64,000 nt of DNA from Litomosoides sigmodontis (GCA_963070105.1 OY718806.1:7213865-7277864), one strand, 5' to 3'. Positions 50,162-63,326 are shown, counted from the first letter of the stretch. Notes: generated by a model from the letters alone, not told the origin. Translations and numbers: made by a program.

Positions 50162-53100
50162 AATTCATACATTTAAACTTATTAAACTCAACAATGTATA
50201 AGCAAATTTATTTTGTGTTGTTGAAATCTTTTCGAAATAAGAAATTTTTTTCTTCTGTGCCTATTGCTGTGTTCGCTTTCAGAATAAACCAATTTTTAAG
50301 AGTAATTTTCTAAAACCGTAAAGTGCCTAAAATGTGTTGCGCTGTTCGATTTAGAAATAGGGTTTGCTTTATATAATACCAACGAACTTCATAATTAATC
50401 CATTACACATGCATTTAAAAAAGAATTTATTTTTTTCACACTTTGCATTTGCAAAATTAACTTTAAAAAAATTTAAATAATTTGGTATTCATTTATTACT
50501 TTCAACTTTACCACGATAGTTAAAGCACGTAGCAACAGCTTGGAATTTTTCCCTCAGTGTTCCATTCATACAATTTTTGTGCATCGGTGGCTGTAATTTT
50601 AAGCTTAGTAATAAGTGCATACGTTTGATATTTTTTCCTAGCACAACATTCCCTTATTTTTCACACTTTTAGCTTTTATCATGAATATTTGAAGTTTAAG
50701 ATTTCAAATTTCCTGCATTTATATACGCATATATAATCTAGATAAGATGGAATAGGATGCTATTACTGCATTCTTCGTTTTTTGCCATTTTCTCTAGTTT
50801 TTTTCATCCATTTTTCTACACCCGTTCCTGATCATTATCTGTGGCAGATTTGTACTTCATTCATCCTTTAATCATCACGACTTTTCAACCCATTTCTAAT
50901 TTTAATTAATTGAACTGTTCCCGATATTTAATACAGCGATGATGAAAGAAAGCACTGCTGTGTTGTTATCGCTGCCTTATAGATTTTCATTCAGCCATTC
51001 GAAAAATTCACAAAAAACAGAACAATTACCAAGGCTTTAATACAAATTACAAATTACACTACAAATTGGTTTTTTTTGCAATAGTTAACCGAGCAAAGCA
51101 GTATCAGTGATTTTCAATGTTTTAATTTGCAAAAAGCTGTGCAAACCAAAAATGACTGGTTGTGCTTGTTATTGTGATGCAACTAAGATTACAAAAATAA
51201 TTTAGCGCGAATAAGAGAGACGACAATTAGTTGCATGGTAAAGTATTTAAGTGAAATTCTGGAATCAATCTCCTCGATCTGTCCCTTATTCATCATAAGT
51301 CACACTTTTCATTCTTAACATAGTAATCATAAAATGGAATGGCAAAAATAATTCTCATTCCATGATGAGATCAATCTATTACAAGATAATTCATCCACGG
51401 GACAAGATCAACAAATGTGGAATTATTCAATGTAAATATCTCGGGGCATTGTGTTGACGTGGAAACCATGGTAGCATTGGAGTGGAGCAGACCAACGAAC
51501 TCAAGTCAATTTGTCGCCAAATCGACGCTTTGTCCTTTTTTTACCTTTCACTCAGTACCACTTAGGTTTACTGTGATTGGCGCTGTGACGGACATTAGCA
51601 TTGTTTCTCAGGCTATTGTTGTCGTTCTTACCATTAATTGTTATTTGGCCAGTAAAGGGATGCTTTAGGAGAGGAATTGTGAAGTGCTATTGCTAGCATT
51701 TCACATTCTCCACCTTTGTTGATATTTTCTATGTTTTTTTGATAGCACCAACTATTGCTGTACATGTTGTGCTGAGATTTTTTGCCTAAAACATCTAAAA
51801 TATACTTTCACATTTTTTTAAATTATTATTTTTGGCTTATATTTTTTTACTGTCTTCTTTTTTCACACATCGATAGTTGCTTAATAATCCTTGGTAATAC
51901 TGGTAGCAGTACATCTAGCGCAGAGCTGCAATTTGATTGTGTCAGTATAACCGATGCCTTTTTTTAATATGATTTTTTTTTTGAATTTTACTTTAACCAC
52001 ATTTAGAAAACAACATTAAAAAAACGTCGTGTACGAAATGCATGATTCTGTTTCCAGCATTAATCATTAGGAATCCTACATGCTTCTTTATATGAGTTAT
52101 AGATGCTAAAGTTTCTTATAACAATTCTGTTAGTTGATCTTTATATCTTAAAACAATCCTCTTTCTTTCTGTTCCTTTGAGAATAAATCTCTTGGAGCAA
52201 GTTTTTTTGACGTTATGATTTTTAATTTTTGTTTTGCTTCATTCTATGAGAGTTTTGTGCGGCATTATCGAATTGTCTGGTAAAGATTGGTTTTCCCTGG
52301 AAAGGTTTTCTTCTTAGGCGTTATGTTATTTTATCAGTGGAGTTGTCAGTAATAGAGTCGATCATAGTATAGGAATTGACAGAAATTGAAGTTTAAGAAG
52401 AGGATTAAAATCAGGCTCGAATAAGATCAAATAAGAGGAAAAGGATTGCAGTACCGAATGAAAACTGCTTATATGGGTAAATTCAGTAAGATTTGAGTGA
52501 TCGGTAATTTTTTGTGTAACGATTTTTTACGCCATAAATTACTACAAAATACTTTTTTCATTTCCATATTTTTGTAGAAGATGCACAACATTGCGTCAAT
52601 CATCCTTCATAATATTTCCTTCATCTTTCATTGTCAACATAGAGTAACAGGATGCTAGACTGAATTATTAAGATACAGTTCGAATTAGTGGCCTCTTTTC
52701 ACCGGATAATCCGATATTCCGGTCCAAGCTATTCGATATTCTCTCTCTCTTCTAATTCGATTGGTCGTTTCATCTGGCGTTGAACGCTTCAGATGGTTTG
52801 GCCAGAATTTTATAGCATGTGTTACGTTTCACTATGCACTATGCATTCAATATTCGCAGATTCCTACAATGATTTGCTGTTTGAGACCTTCCACTGAATT
52901 TTCCGTGATTCATTGTCCTCCCGCAATTTTCGATTTCATTACAGTTATCCATTGTTTTGCTGTTTCTACATTTTCTCCTACCATTTTTGCTTTAATATGA
53001 TGTTTTGCTTTTCGCAGCGCTTCTCACTTCAATCCTTTCAATGTTTGTGCATCAAATGATTTGTCTCCCTTTGGAAGCATAGCACTTCCAATTCTGATCT

Positions 53101-53428
53101 TTTTTGCTAATGTATTGTATTCGTTTTATTAGTTTATTTAGCAGTGTAATTCTGCAACCAAAATGCTTCTTTATGATAACGGAAATTTATAGCATAAGTT
53201 TGCTTCACGTACGTACGATTGATACTATTGCAAGTGCTATCGATCGGTTGCATCTTTCCGATTCAGCCGTCCAATAATCATGTTCACTTACGTGTTGAGT
53301 ACGATTTCCAACTTCTTTTTATGCTAGAACGAACGCTGAGTTGAAATATAACATAATTTCATCCCTTATAATGTCTTTAAATTGTTCTATTGCAGTGCTG
53401 AGTGAGTGCTCTTGTCAACAAGCAAGGT

Positions 53429-53474
53429 AGCAATAATTAACTGATCAAAGATGCTTGATCAGCTAATCATTGCT
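53429..53474. repeat. Imperfect 20-bp inverted repeat
   Basis: Arms 53429-53448 and 53455-53474 pair with two A-C mismatches around a 6-nt loop (AGATGC), with TGATCAA at the tip. Confidence 0.75.
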
Positions 53475-56387
53475 TACTTCTTTCCACTTCTGGAAATGGC
53501 AATTTTCCGTGCAATTTCTTTCTCCCTGGTATTGTGAGTTATTGCTTGCTTCTTCCTCTAATAACCGTCCAGCTTCCCGTACTCACATCACCAAATACAT
53601 TTAACAGTTTGACGTCGAAAGTCTGGGAATTGTACCATTCAGCAATTTCTTCCATCGGGAAAGGCGAAAGCGAAGAGAGCTTGCTACTTTCTTAAAGAGA
53701 ACCGCTAGATGAATAGAATAAGCCATGGCTATTTCAAGCAAAAAAAAAGCAGTCTATCACTCTTTGCAGGTTTGAAAGAATGATATTGAGGAGTAACTTT
53801 CATCTGTTAGTGCCTCTTTAAGGACCGACTGGTAATCCGAATAGGTCCTAGAACAGACATTTCTTTCTGCATTTGATCTGATTGACGCTCTTCAGTTTCT
53901 TATAATAATGAGCTGACCTTAGCAGCACATCACAGCGACAGAATTCCTGATAAATGAAGACTTTTGGGAAACTCCTAATGGCAACTAAAGTTTAATTTGT
54001 GAAGATCGGAATATTGTCGGCGAATTATTGTAAAGAGAAACGTGCGTTAGCGCTAATTTATGATACTAGCCATGTAGGCACTTATGGATTGCACGAGTTT
54101 TGACGAATTTTTCTAGCTTCCTTTTTTGCTTCATAAGAAATTTTGAATTACTGCTTGAAACACAGCATTCTGAACACAGCTGAAGGTTTTATGAAAATAA
54201 ACAGTTAGTCAGATGGGGCCGTTAAGCACTGCCACCCTAATTGATAATATCCTTGCATGAATGTCGAATATTCTCTGTTCATAATCGCATTTTATTTTTT
54301 TTTTTCACGAAAAAGTATTACTTCTGCTTTTACCAGATGAAGGGAATGGTCGTCGAATTGTCATATCAATTTAAATCATTTGATGTAGGTTTTTCCAAAC
54401 AACTGATTGCGCCTAATTTCTGCATTTTTGGATTCGAAACTTGAATATACGCTTTTATTGCTTGTCCTCTGCATATTTATTAACTCAAGTTTTATGAGAT
54501 TTCACAGAATAATAATTCTATTCAAAGAGTTAACAGTAGGTAGTTAACGATAGGGAACAATTTTTGATCATTTACATATAAAACTTGTTAGCAAAATGGT
54601 TGATAATTTTTTGAATAGCTGTAAGATATTTTGAAGCACAATCGCAGTTTGGATAGCTTTTCACAGCGAGTAATGTAATTTCGCTTTCCATTTATTCGTT
54701 ATCCTTTCTAGAACTTTTTTTCTATGATTAAATAGTATGCTATCTTCTGATATAAAGAGAAGATATCAGGTGTTCGTTACGACACAGGAAGATTTCAACT
54801 TTAGGTTACATTATTCCACAACTATAGTGGCTGTCGCTTCTCTTTGAGATTGTAATTTCAGTTCCCTTCACAAATAAAGCATCAAATTCATTGCCTCAAT
54901 AAATTCTATCAATTTAGAGATTCAAAAATTTGCTTTTACAAAAACTTGTAACGTGTGTATCAAAGGATCTGTGACTCTATTATAAAGTGTTTGCTACGGC
55001 TAAAACTTATGTGCTCATTGCTTAGCTCACTTTATGACGTCACGTATGCAATTGACGATTTGCACATTAACGGATAGGCTAAAATTACGAAGTCATTTTG
55101 ATGTGAAGCTGAAAATTATTTTATCGAGTAAACAAATGTAACATGAGACCGTGTTTGAATGAAATGGGGAAACAACATAAACAGCTCGGGTGAGATTGAT
55201 GTTGCCAATTGCAAACAGTGTCAAAGTTTTACACCAAAAAATCGATATGCAAATTTTCATGCACACACAAAAACAGCACTTTATGTGAGGAAGTAAAGAA
55301 GTAAGTTTTTGTTCGTTAAATCCTTCATTGATTTGATTTCAACTGTAACACTGATTCTTCCTTTTTATGCTCTGTGTTTGTGAACAGATCGATAGAATAC
55401 AGTGGTAGTGACGGTTGTCGTGTAGAGTGGGACAGGTTCGCTGCTCCTTTAATATCGTAATCACGCATGTGATGCGAGATTTCCACAGTTATTGATCTAA
55501 CACACTAGCTTTTTTTTTTAATCTAGCTTTTGGCACACGTTAGATTTGGTTGAGCGAGGTGGGATTGTTGAATCTAGATGAGATGGATGAGCATGCGTCT
55601 TAGAGATAGCTCAATAAACCGACTGGAAGTGATGAGTAGTTGCATTGTTTCGTAGATTCCAGGAACTTTAGGTGCAGCATATTATTCTGGAAGTGAGCTT
55701 AGAAGATAGCAGGCGATAGCTATGGTGCCCTTTTTTTTTTTTATTTTTTTAATCAACTAGTCTTCGTATTTGTTCAATGATTCATTTTTTTTTCTCTGTC
55801 GAAATATTCATGGATTCTTTATAACTAAGCATCTTGACAGAGTAAATACAAGCTCATCGCTCCATCAAAACCTTTGAGAAGCAATTTGTTAGCGTCAAAA
55901 GACCAATGGAAAGATTAGTTGATTCAGTAGAGCATTGTTGTAAGTAGCTTTGAAACAATAACAATTTTTACAGCATCTTCTTGCTGGGCAAAATTTGAAT
56001 TTTGTTTTTCGATTAAAGGAAAGGTGAGCGTGCCTTGTGCGTGCGTGTGTGTCCGAAATGAAATATTTCCCACTATTTATATCATTCCATGCAATTCATT
56101 AAAAGTTTTAAGTACAAACCAGCTGTTTGATAAGTTGGTTACATAAATTAAAGAAAACGCATTTTTCCTTTTATAAGCATATCCTGCAGAAAATATATTT
56201 AATGTAAGTTCAGGAATTGGATTTGAGCGGTGAAGAGGTGTTTGAATGCAAATTTATCTATGATGATGGCTGCCAGCTCGGAAGTTGAGATAATGATGAA
56301 CGCTTCAAGTGAAATCATTAATAATATTGAAAAGTTCGTTTCATCTTTATTTTATTTCCTCATAACAATCACTGAACTCCATCAACT

Positions 56388-57484
56388 TTAATGGATTTCG
56401 GGTTTTATTTTATTCCGAGTAAATGTGTTTTGATAGTTGCTGACAGACTGTCTTCTCTTGTCTTCTGCTCTGTAAATTTCTGCGTCAAAGAGCTCATAGA
56501 GTAATCGCTATTAGAAGTGAGTAAAAACAAATTCGAAAAGGAAAAAAAATCGTGAATTTTGGAAGGTTTCACAAGTTTCATGACTTTTTGCACATTCACT
56601 TTACTGATACTATTATATGTCTTTCACTTATCAAAATTTTCTCGAATTCTAACTTCAATGATTCCTTTGTTGTCATGCTCACCATTTGCAATGATTAAAA
56701 TAGTGATAAGATGTAGAACGTATCGGGAAGGACACTTAGTCGTCCTCTTTAATTCCAACTTCCATTCAAATGACATCAAATTAGATGCACCGACAATAGG
56801 GTGCTGGGGCAATTGGAAGAAATTGCTTCTTAACTCCAAATACTTCAGGAAAAGCGTGTGTTATAGAATCCTTCATCATAGTCATCAAATTACAGTGAAT
56901 CAGTAATTTGATGACTAAACTGGCAGTACTTTTAGTCTTTATTTTGCTCACATAATAGGACTGACTACATGGTTGAACATCACAATTCCGAGTGAAACAC
57001 GCTGCGTCGGATTTCAATTGAAATAGGACTTTAGCATGGACGATATCTTTTGATTCACTTAGAATGCGTTTCGCATCATATTTTACATTACTCAGTTTTT
57101 TCTGCACCACAACGAATTGATCCAAACCAGATTTTGAAAATAATATTTGACTTTGCATTTGTTTCACTCTGGGTTTCTGAATTTACTAATGAAAGCTTAA
57201 TGATGAGCAACGGATGATTGCAATTAGGTATGAAGTGAAAATTTTACAATATCCAAATAGAATTAGTGCTATTGTAGTGCTATCAGCCACTGTTTATCGT
57301 TTACAATAGTTCTGCGCTTATCCATAAAAATGTTCTTTCAGCTTCTTGTCTACTCATTTAACTTGATCTTTAGTAATATTGCAATTGAGAAGTACGAATG
57401 TGGTTCACTGAAATATCCAATCATAAATGCAAATAACAATGATGCTGTTGCAAAAAGATGTGATCTGGAAGAACTTGCTTGCAT
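56388..57484 (-). CDS. Unrecognised small secretory-pathway protein, signal peptide plus C-terminal span
   Basis: Four-exon model on the minus strand: 57484-57396, 57168-56952, 56803-56683, 56479-56388; 519 nt, 172 aa, all phases agreeing (2, 0, 1). Exon 1 gives MQASSSRSHLFATASLLFAF, a signal-peptide-like start. The middle holds DQFVVVQKKLSNVKYDAKR, then ACFTRNCDVQPCSQSYYH with three clustered cysteines, and SFEWKLELKR. Near the C terminus is a hydrophobic stretch, YVLHLITILIIAN, followed by a charged tail (YRAEDKRR to KIKPEIH and stop). Donors include GTGAGC twice. I do not recognise the family. Exon 1 is the weakest part: its donor (CATTC then GTACTT) is poor, and exon 2 has an alternative acceptor 8 nt upstream at 57176. 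The start lies only 86 bp from that of the PDXDC1-like gene, on the opposite strand. Confidence 0.6.
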
Positions 57485-57569
57485 TCCCGATGGAAATGTA
57501 ATCATTTGATCATTCCTTTTCTTCTTAAAATTCATGTAATAGAAGCTAAACTGTTTATCAAGCAATTTA
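57485..57569. promoter_or_regulatory. Probable bidirectional promoter region
   Basis: Only 85 bp separate the predicted start codons of two divergent genes (minus at 57484, plus at 57570). Any promoters must be shared, overlap the coding exons, or lie further off if untranslated exons exist. No specific motif is recognised. Confidence 0.4.
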
Positions 57570-60500
57570 ATGGCACATATTATTAAGAGCCTAGACGATG
57601 TCGAGAAAATGGAGAAGAGCACAAAGCGAGCGTCCAGTACCGGTAGTGATATTAGCCAGGTTCTTCAACAGTTGGAGCAATTGATCCAGTCTGATGACTG
57701 GATCAACAAGGAAGCAAAAGATCATGGAGAAAGCTCACAGCCTTCCAAAAAGTGGTTATTTTAAAGCTATCAATGACATAATGAAGCATGTTTCACTAGA
57801 ATAGGCAATGAATAGCAACGAAATAACTTACAAATTGCGCGCAAGCAAACAAGCATAGAAGCTTTTAGGAAGAAAGATGCGTGAGTTTTGATTTGTAAAG
57901 AAGTTAGCAATGGGGTGAACCTTACGCAGGACTTTTCCATCACATTCTGTCGTCTGTTGAAAGTACACATAAATGAGATTTCATGGTCTCAGGCAACGCT
58001 GTATGCTGTTATATACACACTTTTGCCATGGCACAAAATACACATATTATCAGTCATGCACTTAATGTTTTATTAAATTTTAAAACTATTTTTCCATCAT
58101 AGTTGAATTAGTTATAAAATAGATTTTAGAGATCTTGTTGGTCCATGTTTATCGGAACTGGGACGCACGTTGGTTATCAGTTCATCCCTCAAAAGTTATG
58201 TTAATCTGCTTGGGACCCATCATAGACAATGCATTGCTTCATGGATTTATGGTAGTGCATCACAAACACTCAGCACATTGTTCCGTACGCCTAATAACAA
58301 CCTGCACTGCTCCGAGAACGATTCCTTCTCAGATTCGTTCAAAACAGAAATTGGTTCGTTTATTTATCTGTTTTAAACATGTGTCTAACTTGCTTAGTGC
58401 TAAAGAAACATAGTCCTAATTCACATTGCTAGTAGTTAGAATGAAGTAAGTTATAAAATGGAAATTAAATTTGACACTTTCTTGAATGCTTGATGATAAA
58501 TTAAATTTAGTTGTCCAATTAATAAGAAGTTTAGGCATCCAATGCTATTTGTTTTTGTTACATAATTTTTTCAGGTCATGCGATCCGTCTTGCATTGTAT
58601 GATATGTACGGTTCTAAATATCACTCGAAAGGATGGCGAGTTTTTCTGGAGATGGTTAGTTCTTTTCCTCCTGTTCTTTTAATGCTAAGTACAATTTCAT
58701 CTTAAAAAATTTAAACAATTAAATAAAGTTATTATTATACTGTTTTTGAGGGCCCACCGGTGGTGTATATTTCACCTGCTTTGCACATCGATCTTACTTC
58801 TTACCTGTCCACTGAATACTTAATTGGAGATATTGTCATTTTGAAGAAGTCAGATGAAGAGTTTTCAGACATTGAAGGCCGAATTGTATGAGTTTTGGTT
58901 GCTTCCTTAACTTGCTCGTAGGTAACATTTAATCCGGTCGATTCAAAGTCAAAGTTTTAAGGTTCAGATAAGCGTTTCTTTCGATAAGCGGTTTGCACCA
59001 TATTCCGTACAGACCGTAAAATTTGCAGTCAAATTTGAATATTTTTCAGTCCGAAATTTCAAGTCGTCTAGAGCTCAAAGCTACATTAAGCATTGCTAAT
59101 CTGTAAGACATCCTTTCCATCCTGATGGTTGATACCAGGATCACATCGCATTTGAAAAACAGCTCGATGATGATATTCGCGCTGGGAAGAAACCGCTGAT
59201 CGTGATCGGAGTTGTTGGGTCATCGGTCCTCGGGCAGAATGATATCATAAGTCGCCTTTTGGAAATCCGAAAGTGCAAAATTCATTTCTGGATACATGTC
59301 GTTGGACAGGTTTGTAGTTTTTTTTCTTTCGGCTTCTAATGTTTTTTTCGTTTGGCAGCTGCGTTTTTTAGGGCTTGGCTGCACTGTGCACGAAGGAACC
59401 GTCGGAAATGTTCGTTCACGTGTTATCGCAAGTAGACAGTTTTACGGCGCCACTTGCATTATGGCTTGGCATACCCGCATCACCCGCTATTGTATGTGTT
59501 TTCCAAAATAGAGTTTTATTCAATTTCTCCTACTGTACTTAACATATGGGCATATGCCACTTCTCGACGTCTTTGTGACACATCGGTTAGGCCCTGCGCT
59601 GTAGCATTCGTATGCTTCAATGTCGCAATCACAAATCTTTAGTCCTGTAAGCTTTTCTTTGCAGACATTTCATCGATCTGTTGATAACTACAAGCCGTCA
59701 TACCACGAAAAGCTATCTGTATTGCCATGGTGGATCGCATACCACCATTTGACAGCCTCCAAGATTACCGACATTATTGAGAACGCATACGTCTTGGTTT
59801 GAATTAATTTTTGTAGAAAATTGGAAGCAGATTTTTGCGCTCATGTTCTTCATTACAATTTTTTCAATACTTCAGAGTAAAGTAATGCTTCGAGGGCTGA
59901 CAGTTTTTCCACAGATCAAAATTTTGGGTATTGAAAATCCCATCGAATTTGCAAATCGCGTTCACAAAGGTACCTGCACACCTCCCAGTATTCTTATCTT
60001 CAAATACAGCTGTCCAGACTTGGAAGAGATTAAAAAAGTTAGTTTCACAGCTCTGAGACGTCTTATCTTTCTATGAAATATCCACAATTATTAATGAGGT
60101 TCCAAAAATCTTATGTCTTACATAGAAACCAGTTGTATAGCAGTATTTCGCGAAGTAAAAGTAATTTTAATTCCTGTGTTTTTATTTGTTTCTATATTAA
60201 ATCCCTGTAAACTACTTGTTTTATTAGGGCTAGCATTCTTTGAAATATGAAATGCACTTGAAACTATCTTTTTTCGTCAGATTAGAATTAGCTGGCATTA
60301 CGAAGATGGCAAGAAAGTTCTTTTTCTTAATAAATGGATTTAAACAGGAATGTGGGCATTTCATACAAATTTCTTTTTTAATATTTTATCAAAACATGAT
60401 TGTAACTGCACCAAAATTTCCAACATCACTTATTAGATTTTTATATACGAATAAATTTCTCATTTTGTTCATAGTTATTCTTATTAAAGGTGAAGTTTCC

Positions 60501-63326
60501 ATATCTATTCTAGATATGGAAACTTCACCCTTTAATAAGAATTATTCTAGAAGGAGAAAGCAGTGCACAGCACTCTGCCGGTAATCATCGCTTTACTTGA
60601 AGAATTCTGACTTTTTGCGTGAATCATGCTTCTCGGTAAATAAATTTCAGGTGATAATTTCCAAAGCAGCTGATGAAAGTTCTTTCCAGAATCTGACAAA
60701 CTGTCATGTAAATTCGGGCAATATGGATCAGACATTTATCAACGATCCTTCTGCATTATTTGAGCATAACATCGAGCAACCAGCAGATTATGACAACTCA
60801 TTAAACTTTTGGGTGATTTTCTGAATCTGTTTAGCTTTGGACTTTCGTTATCCTGCTTTCGCTATTCCAAGTGGCTTCTGTTTAATTTGCAAGTTTTACG
60901 TGGACTTAGTTTTGTATTGTCCATCTAAAATAAGTCTTTGAAGTTTTTTCCAAAACCTATCTGCTAGTGTGAAGAATATGTTTCAGCTCAGTCAGGGACT
61001 GATATCTGATTGCCGTCAACTTGCACTACAGATGGTAACTGTTGGTGATTCGCATCACGTTGCATTTCGTTTCTGTCCGTTAGAAAGCTCTGCTTGTTAG
61101 TTTTATAGTTTCTATTTTTTTGGAAATATTTTTATTTCGACAATAATGTTCAAGCTTTCTAAGTGATCTCAAAGAATGGGCAAAAACATTACGAGTTACC
61201 CATCATAGTTGGCATTTACGAGCCCTAACTATAACTTAGAATTGAATAGATATTTTATATTATAGGAACTTATATTTTTGCTCTCTCAATAATTTTGGAA
61301 ATTTTTTTTACGTATTGGGAAGTATCGCACACTTTTTTGTTGCTCAATTCCTAACAATTCCTACTGACGTAGTTTCAGTGAACTCCACACATGTGGACCA
61401 TGTTCATAAGTTTATCAAGCAACTCTCCGATGCGCTTGCAATAATTGAATCGACTGTTACTGCCAAGAAGCGTTTCAAAGAAATTGTATCTAAATACCCA
61501 TCATTGGGAGTAGCTCCAATTCGTAAATGGGCTGGTGTTGGAGCTGTCTGGTAATGCTTCAGTATTAATAATATCATTGTTGCTTCCATATTATGATATT
61601 ATTACGATGCTTTGGAAATATCGCTTTAAATGGGTAATATAGTTGTTTTAAAAAATATGAATTTTTTTTGGTACAGAAAATGACAAAGAAAGACTGCATC
61701 TCCTCAACGCAGGTTAAATTTAGGTTTTTTCATAAGGCAATCGATTGTAGTAGTAATAATAATTTTCCTCTATCTTTTTCTGATTATATTTTTATCTCTA
61801 TCTTCTATTTTCAGTTACATACCATCCATTGTGAAAGAAACTCCAATGAATGAATGGAACGAGAAGCAGCGTCAGCAGGTTTTTCATCTTTCTTTCGTGA
61901 AACAAAGTCTGATCCCACAAATGAAGTCATGGATATTAGTATTTCTCAGGTATCTAGTAACTATCTTCATCAAATTTTTGTCGCAGGTATCTTATTTGAA
62001 CTTGGAATTGGTGCATTCTTTGCAATCCGTAGATACAGCATTCTCTTCTGGCGAAAGTGCTGTATACGGTGTTTCATGTGTTAAATTTGGTATGCTTTCG
62101 GATGACAAAGATCTCACGGATCTGGTCGGTTTGGTTGTTGAGCGTGGAAAAGATATCGAACAGTCACAGAAGGTAAGGCTGTTGAATGGTCATCTTTTTA
62201 CACGTACTAGAAGACGTGTAAAGCTTCTAGCAGTTTTACACTTACTAGAAGCTTTGACAATGTTCATTCATACCTGCCGTTGGCTACTCCATATGTTTTC
62301 CACTGTTACGCTTACGACCTCATCACTTCACGTTATTGTAACTGGTGAAACCGTTTTTGCTTCTCATCTTCACTTTTTCTAAACATTTGGATTAATTAGT
62401 TCAGCCGATAAATGATTAAATTCTTCAAATCTACTTGTGTTAATCAAGCTATAATGGCTTTATTCTATCTCATTTGTTGTGTAAACTTATTACCTTAATT
62501 ACAGTACATGGACAGTTTGGCTGAAATGATACGTCGAGGAATCGAGGCAGCAAATAAGGACTTAAAACGGGAGAATGATGAGCGTCTTATGCAAGAAGTA
62601 ATGCTATTCACGCAACATATGGCACTATTAAGAACATTGATCGCATGCTAGAAACAACAAAATTATGCTCGCATCCAATGCTAATTCTCTTCGAGAAATT
62701 CCATCCTTGCATCGGACATGATTGAAACCCATCACCTAGCAATCACTCATCTTAATCCGTCTGACATGTTGGTTTTTAATGAATGAATAATGCCTTGATG
62801 GGTAGCATTTATTGTAGGGTATGATGAGACAAATTCCACTGATGAGCTCGTTGGTCAATTGGTTTTCGCCACTGGACAAAGAATCGCAGAGCATGAAGGG
62901 TCGCTCGTTTGATTTGAAAACTGGTAATGAGACTTTCTACTCTTAAAATGTCTTTGACTTATGGGCAATGAGTCTGTGAACCGTGCTTTTTATAAGAGAC
63001 TTTAATATGCCCATATTGTTTGAAGGACAAATTCGGTCAACGGAAATTTACTACAAACACCGATTTATGAACCGGACGGATGCTGTTTCTCAGGATGATC
63101 ATTACGCGGTTGCGAAGATTCCCAGCGAGTTATCGAAGAAAGAGAATAGTATTAATTCGAGTGGTGATGCTGTTCAGGGCGATGTGGGGTATGCTGAGGA
63201 AAATGGTCATAGATGGAACGGTTCGTCGACTTTTCTATTTCATCCCTGTTACCATTATCTCACTCTTCTATTATGTAAGGTAGGATTGCGCCACCTCTTC
63301 ATTTTAGCAAGCACGCAAGTTCCTAA
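57570..63326 (+). CDS. PDXDC1: PDXDC1 homologue (PLP-dependent decarboxylase domain-containing protein 1)
   Basis: Seventeen exons (57570-57751, 58130-58353, 58575-58654, 58751-58885, 59139-59309, 59372-59491, 59665-59796, 59876-60037, 60651-60812, 60987-61095, 61379-61550, 61815-61878, 61987-62172, 62505-62597, 62818-62923, 63026-63220, 63280-63326), 2340 nt, 779 aa, close to human PDXDC1 (788). The fold is that of group II amino-acid decarboxylases. Landmarks in human order: GHAIRLALYDMYGSKY, PPVVYISPALHIDL, HIAFEKQLDDDIRAGKKPL, KIHFWIHVVGQ, SFTAPLALWLGIPASPAI, LSVLPWWIAYHHL, HHVAFRFCPL, then the C-terminal EERL-type helix as ENDERLMQEGMMRQIPLM and LVNWFSPL, GRSFDLKTGQIRSTEIY. The usual PLP Lys and Asp motifs are absent. 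Function of the family is uncertain. The last exon is unsure: an alternative reads through 63220 to a donor at 63280 and ends at 63452. Confidence 0.88.
60477..60542. repeat. Fold-back hairpin, 31-bp stem, 3-nt loop
   Basis: Arms 60477-60507 and 60511-60542 are perfectly complementary apart from one bulged C, around the loop TTC. It lies in intron 8 of the PDXDC1-like gene. Confidence 0.92.
62220..62255. repeat. 11-bp inverted repeat with 14-nt loop
   Basis: AAAGCTTCTAG and CTAGAAGCTTT pair perfectly. Immediately upstream, ACACGTACTAGAAG resembles the ACACTTACTAGAAG inside the repeat, so the site looks like a short duplicated-inverted patch. It lies in intron 13 of the PDXDC1-like gene. Confidence 0.75.

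Larger units (their letters stand above)
49402..56387. other. Gene-poor 7 kb 3' of CaMKII
   Basis: No exon I can support. It contains the CaMKII 3' untranslated region, two hairpins (50112 and 53429) and short ORFs without recognised similarity (for example 51417-51668). A stretch at 55389-55460 after an acceptor-like GTGAACAG reads SIEYSGSDGCRVEWDRF to a stop, and could be a stray terminal exon. Confidence 0.5.

Noticed and set aside
49402..56387. tRNA, rRNA, spliced-leader RNA or transposon ends
   Set aside because: Scanned by eye for T-loop GTTCGA contexts, reverse-transcriptase or transposase motifs and terminal repeats, here and elsewhere; nothing convincing. A tRNAscan and RepeatMasker run would be needed to be sure.
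56559..56906. 115-aa plus-strand ORF
   Set aside because: Antisense to the spliced minus-strand exon 56683-56803, which has consensus splice sites and a phase-consistent model.
61831..62382. 183-aa continuous plus-strand ORF
   Set aside because: It runs through parts of PDXDC1 exons 12 and 13 and the introns between and after them; the family alignment and splice sites support two exons, not one ORF.
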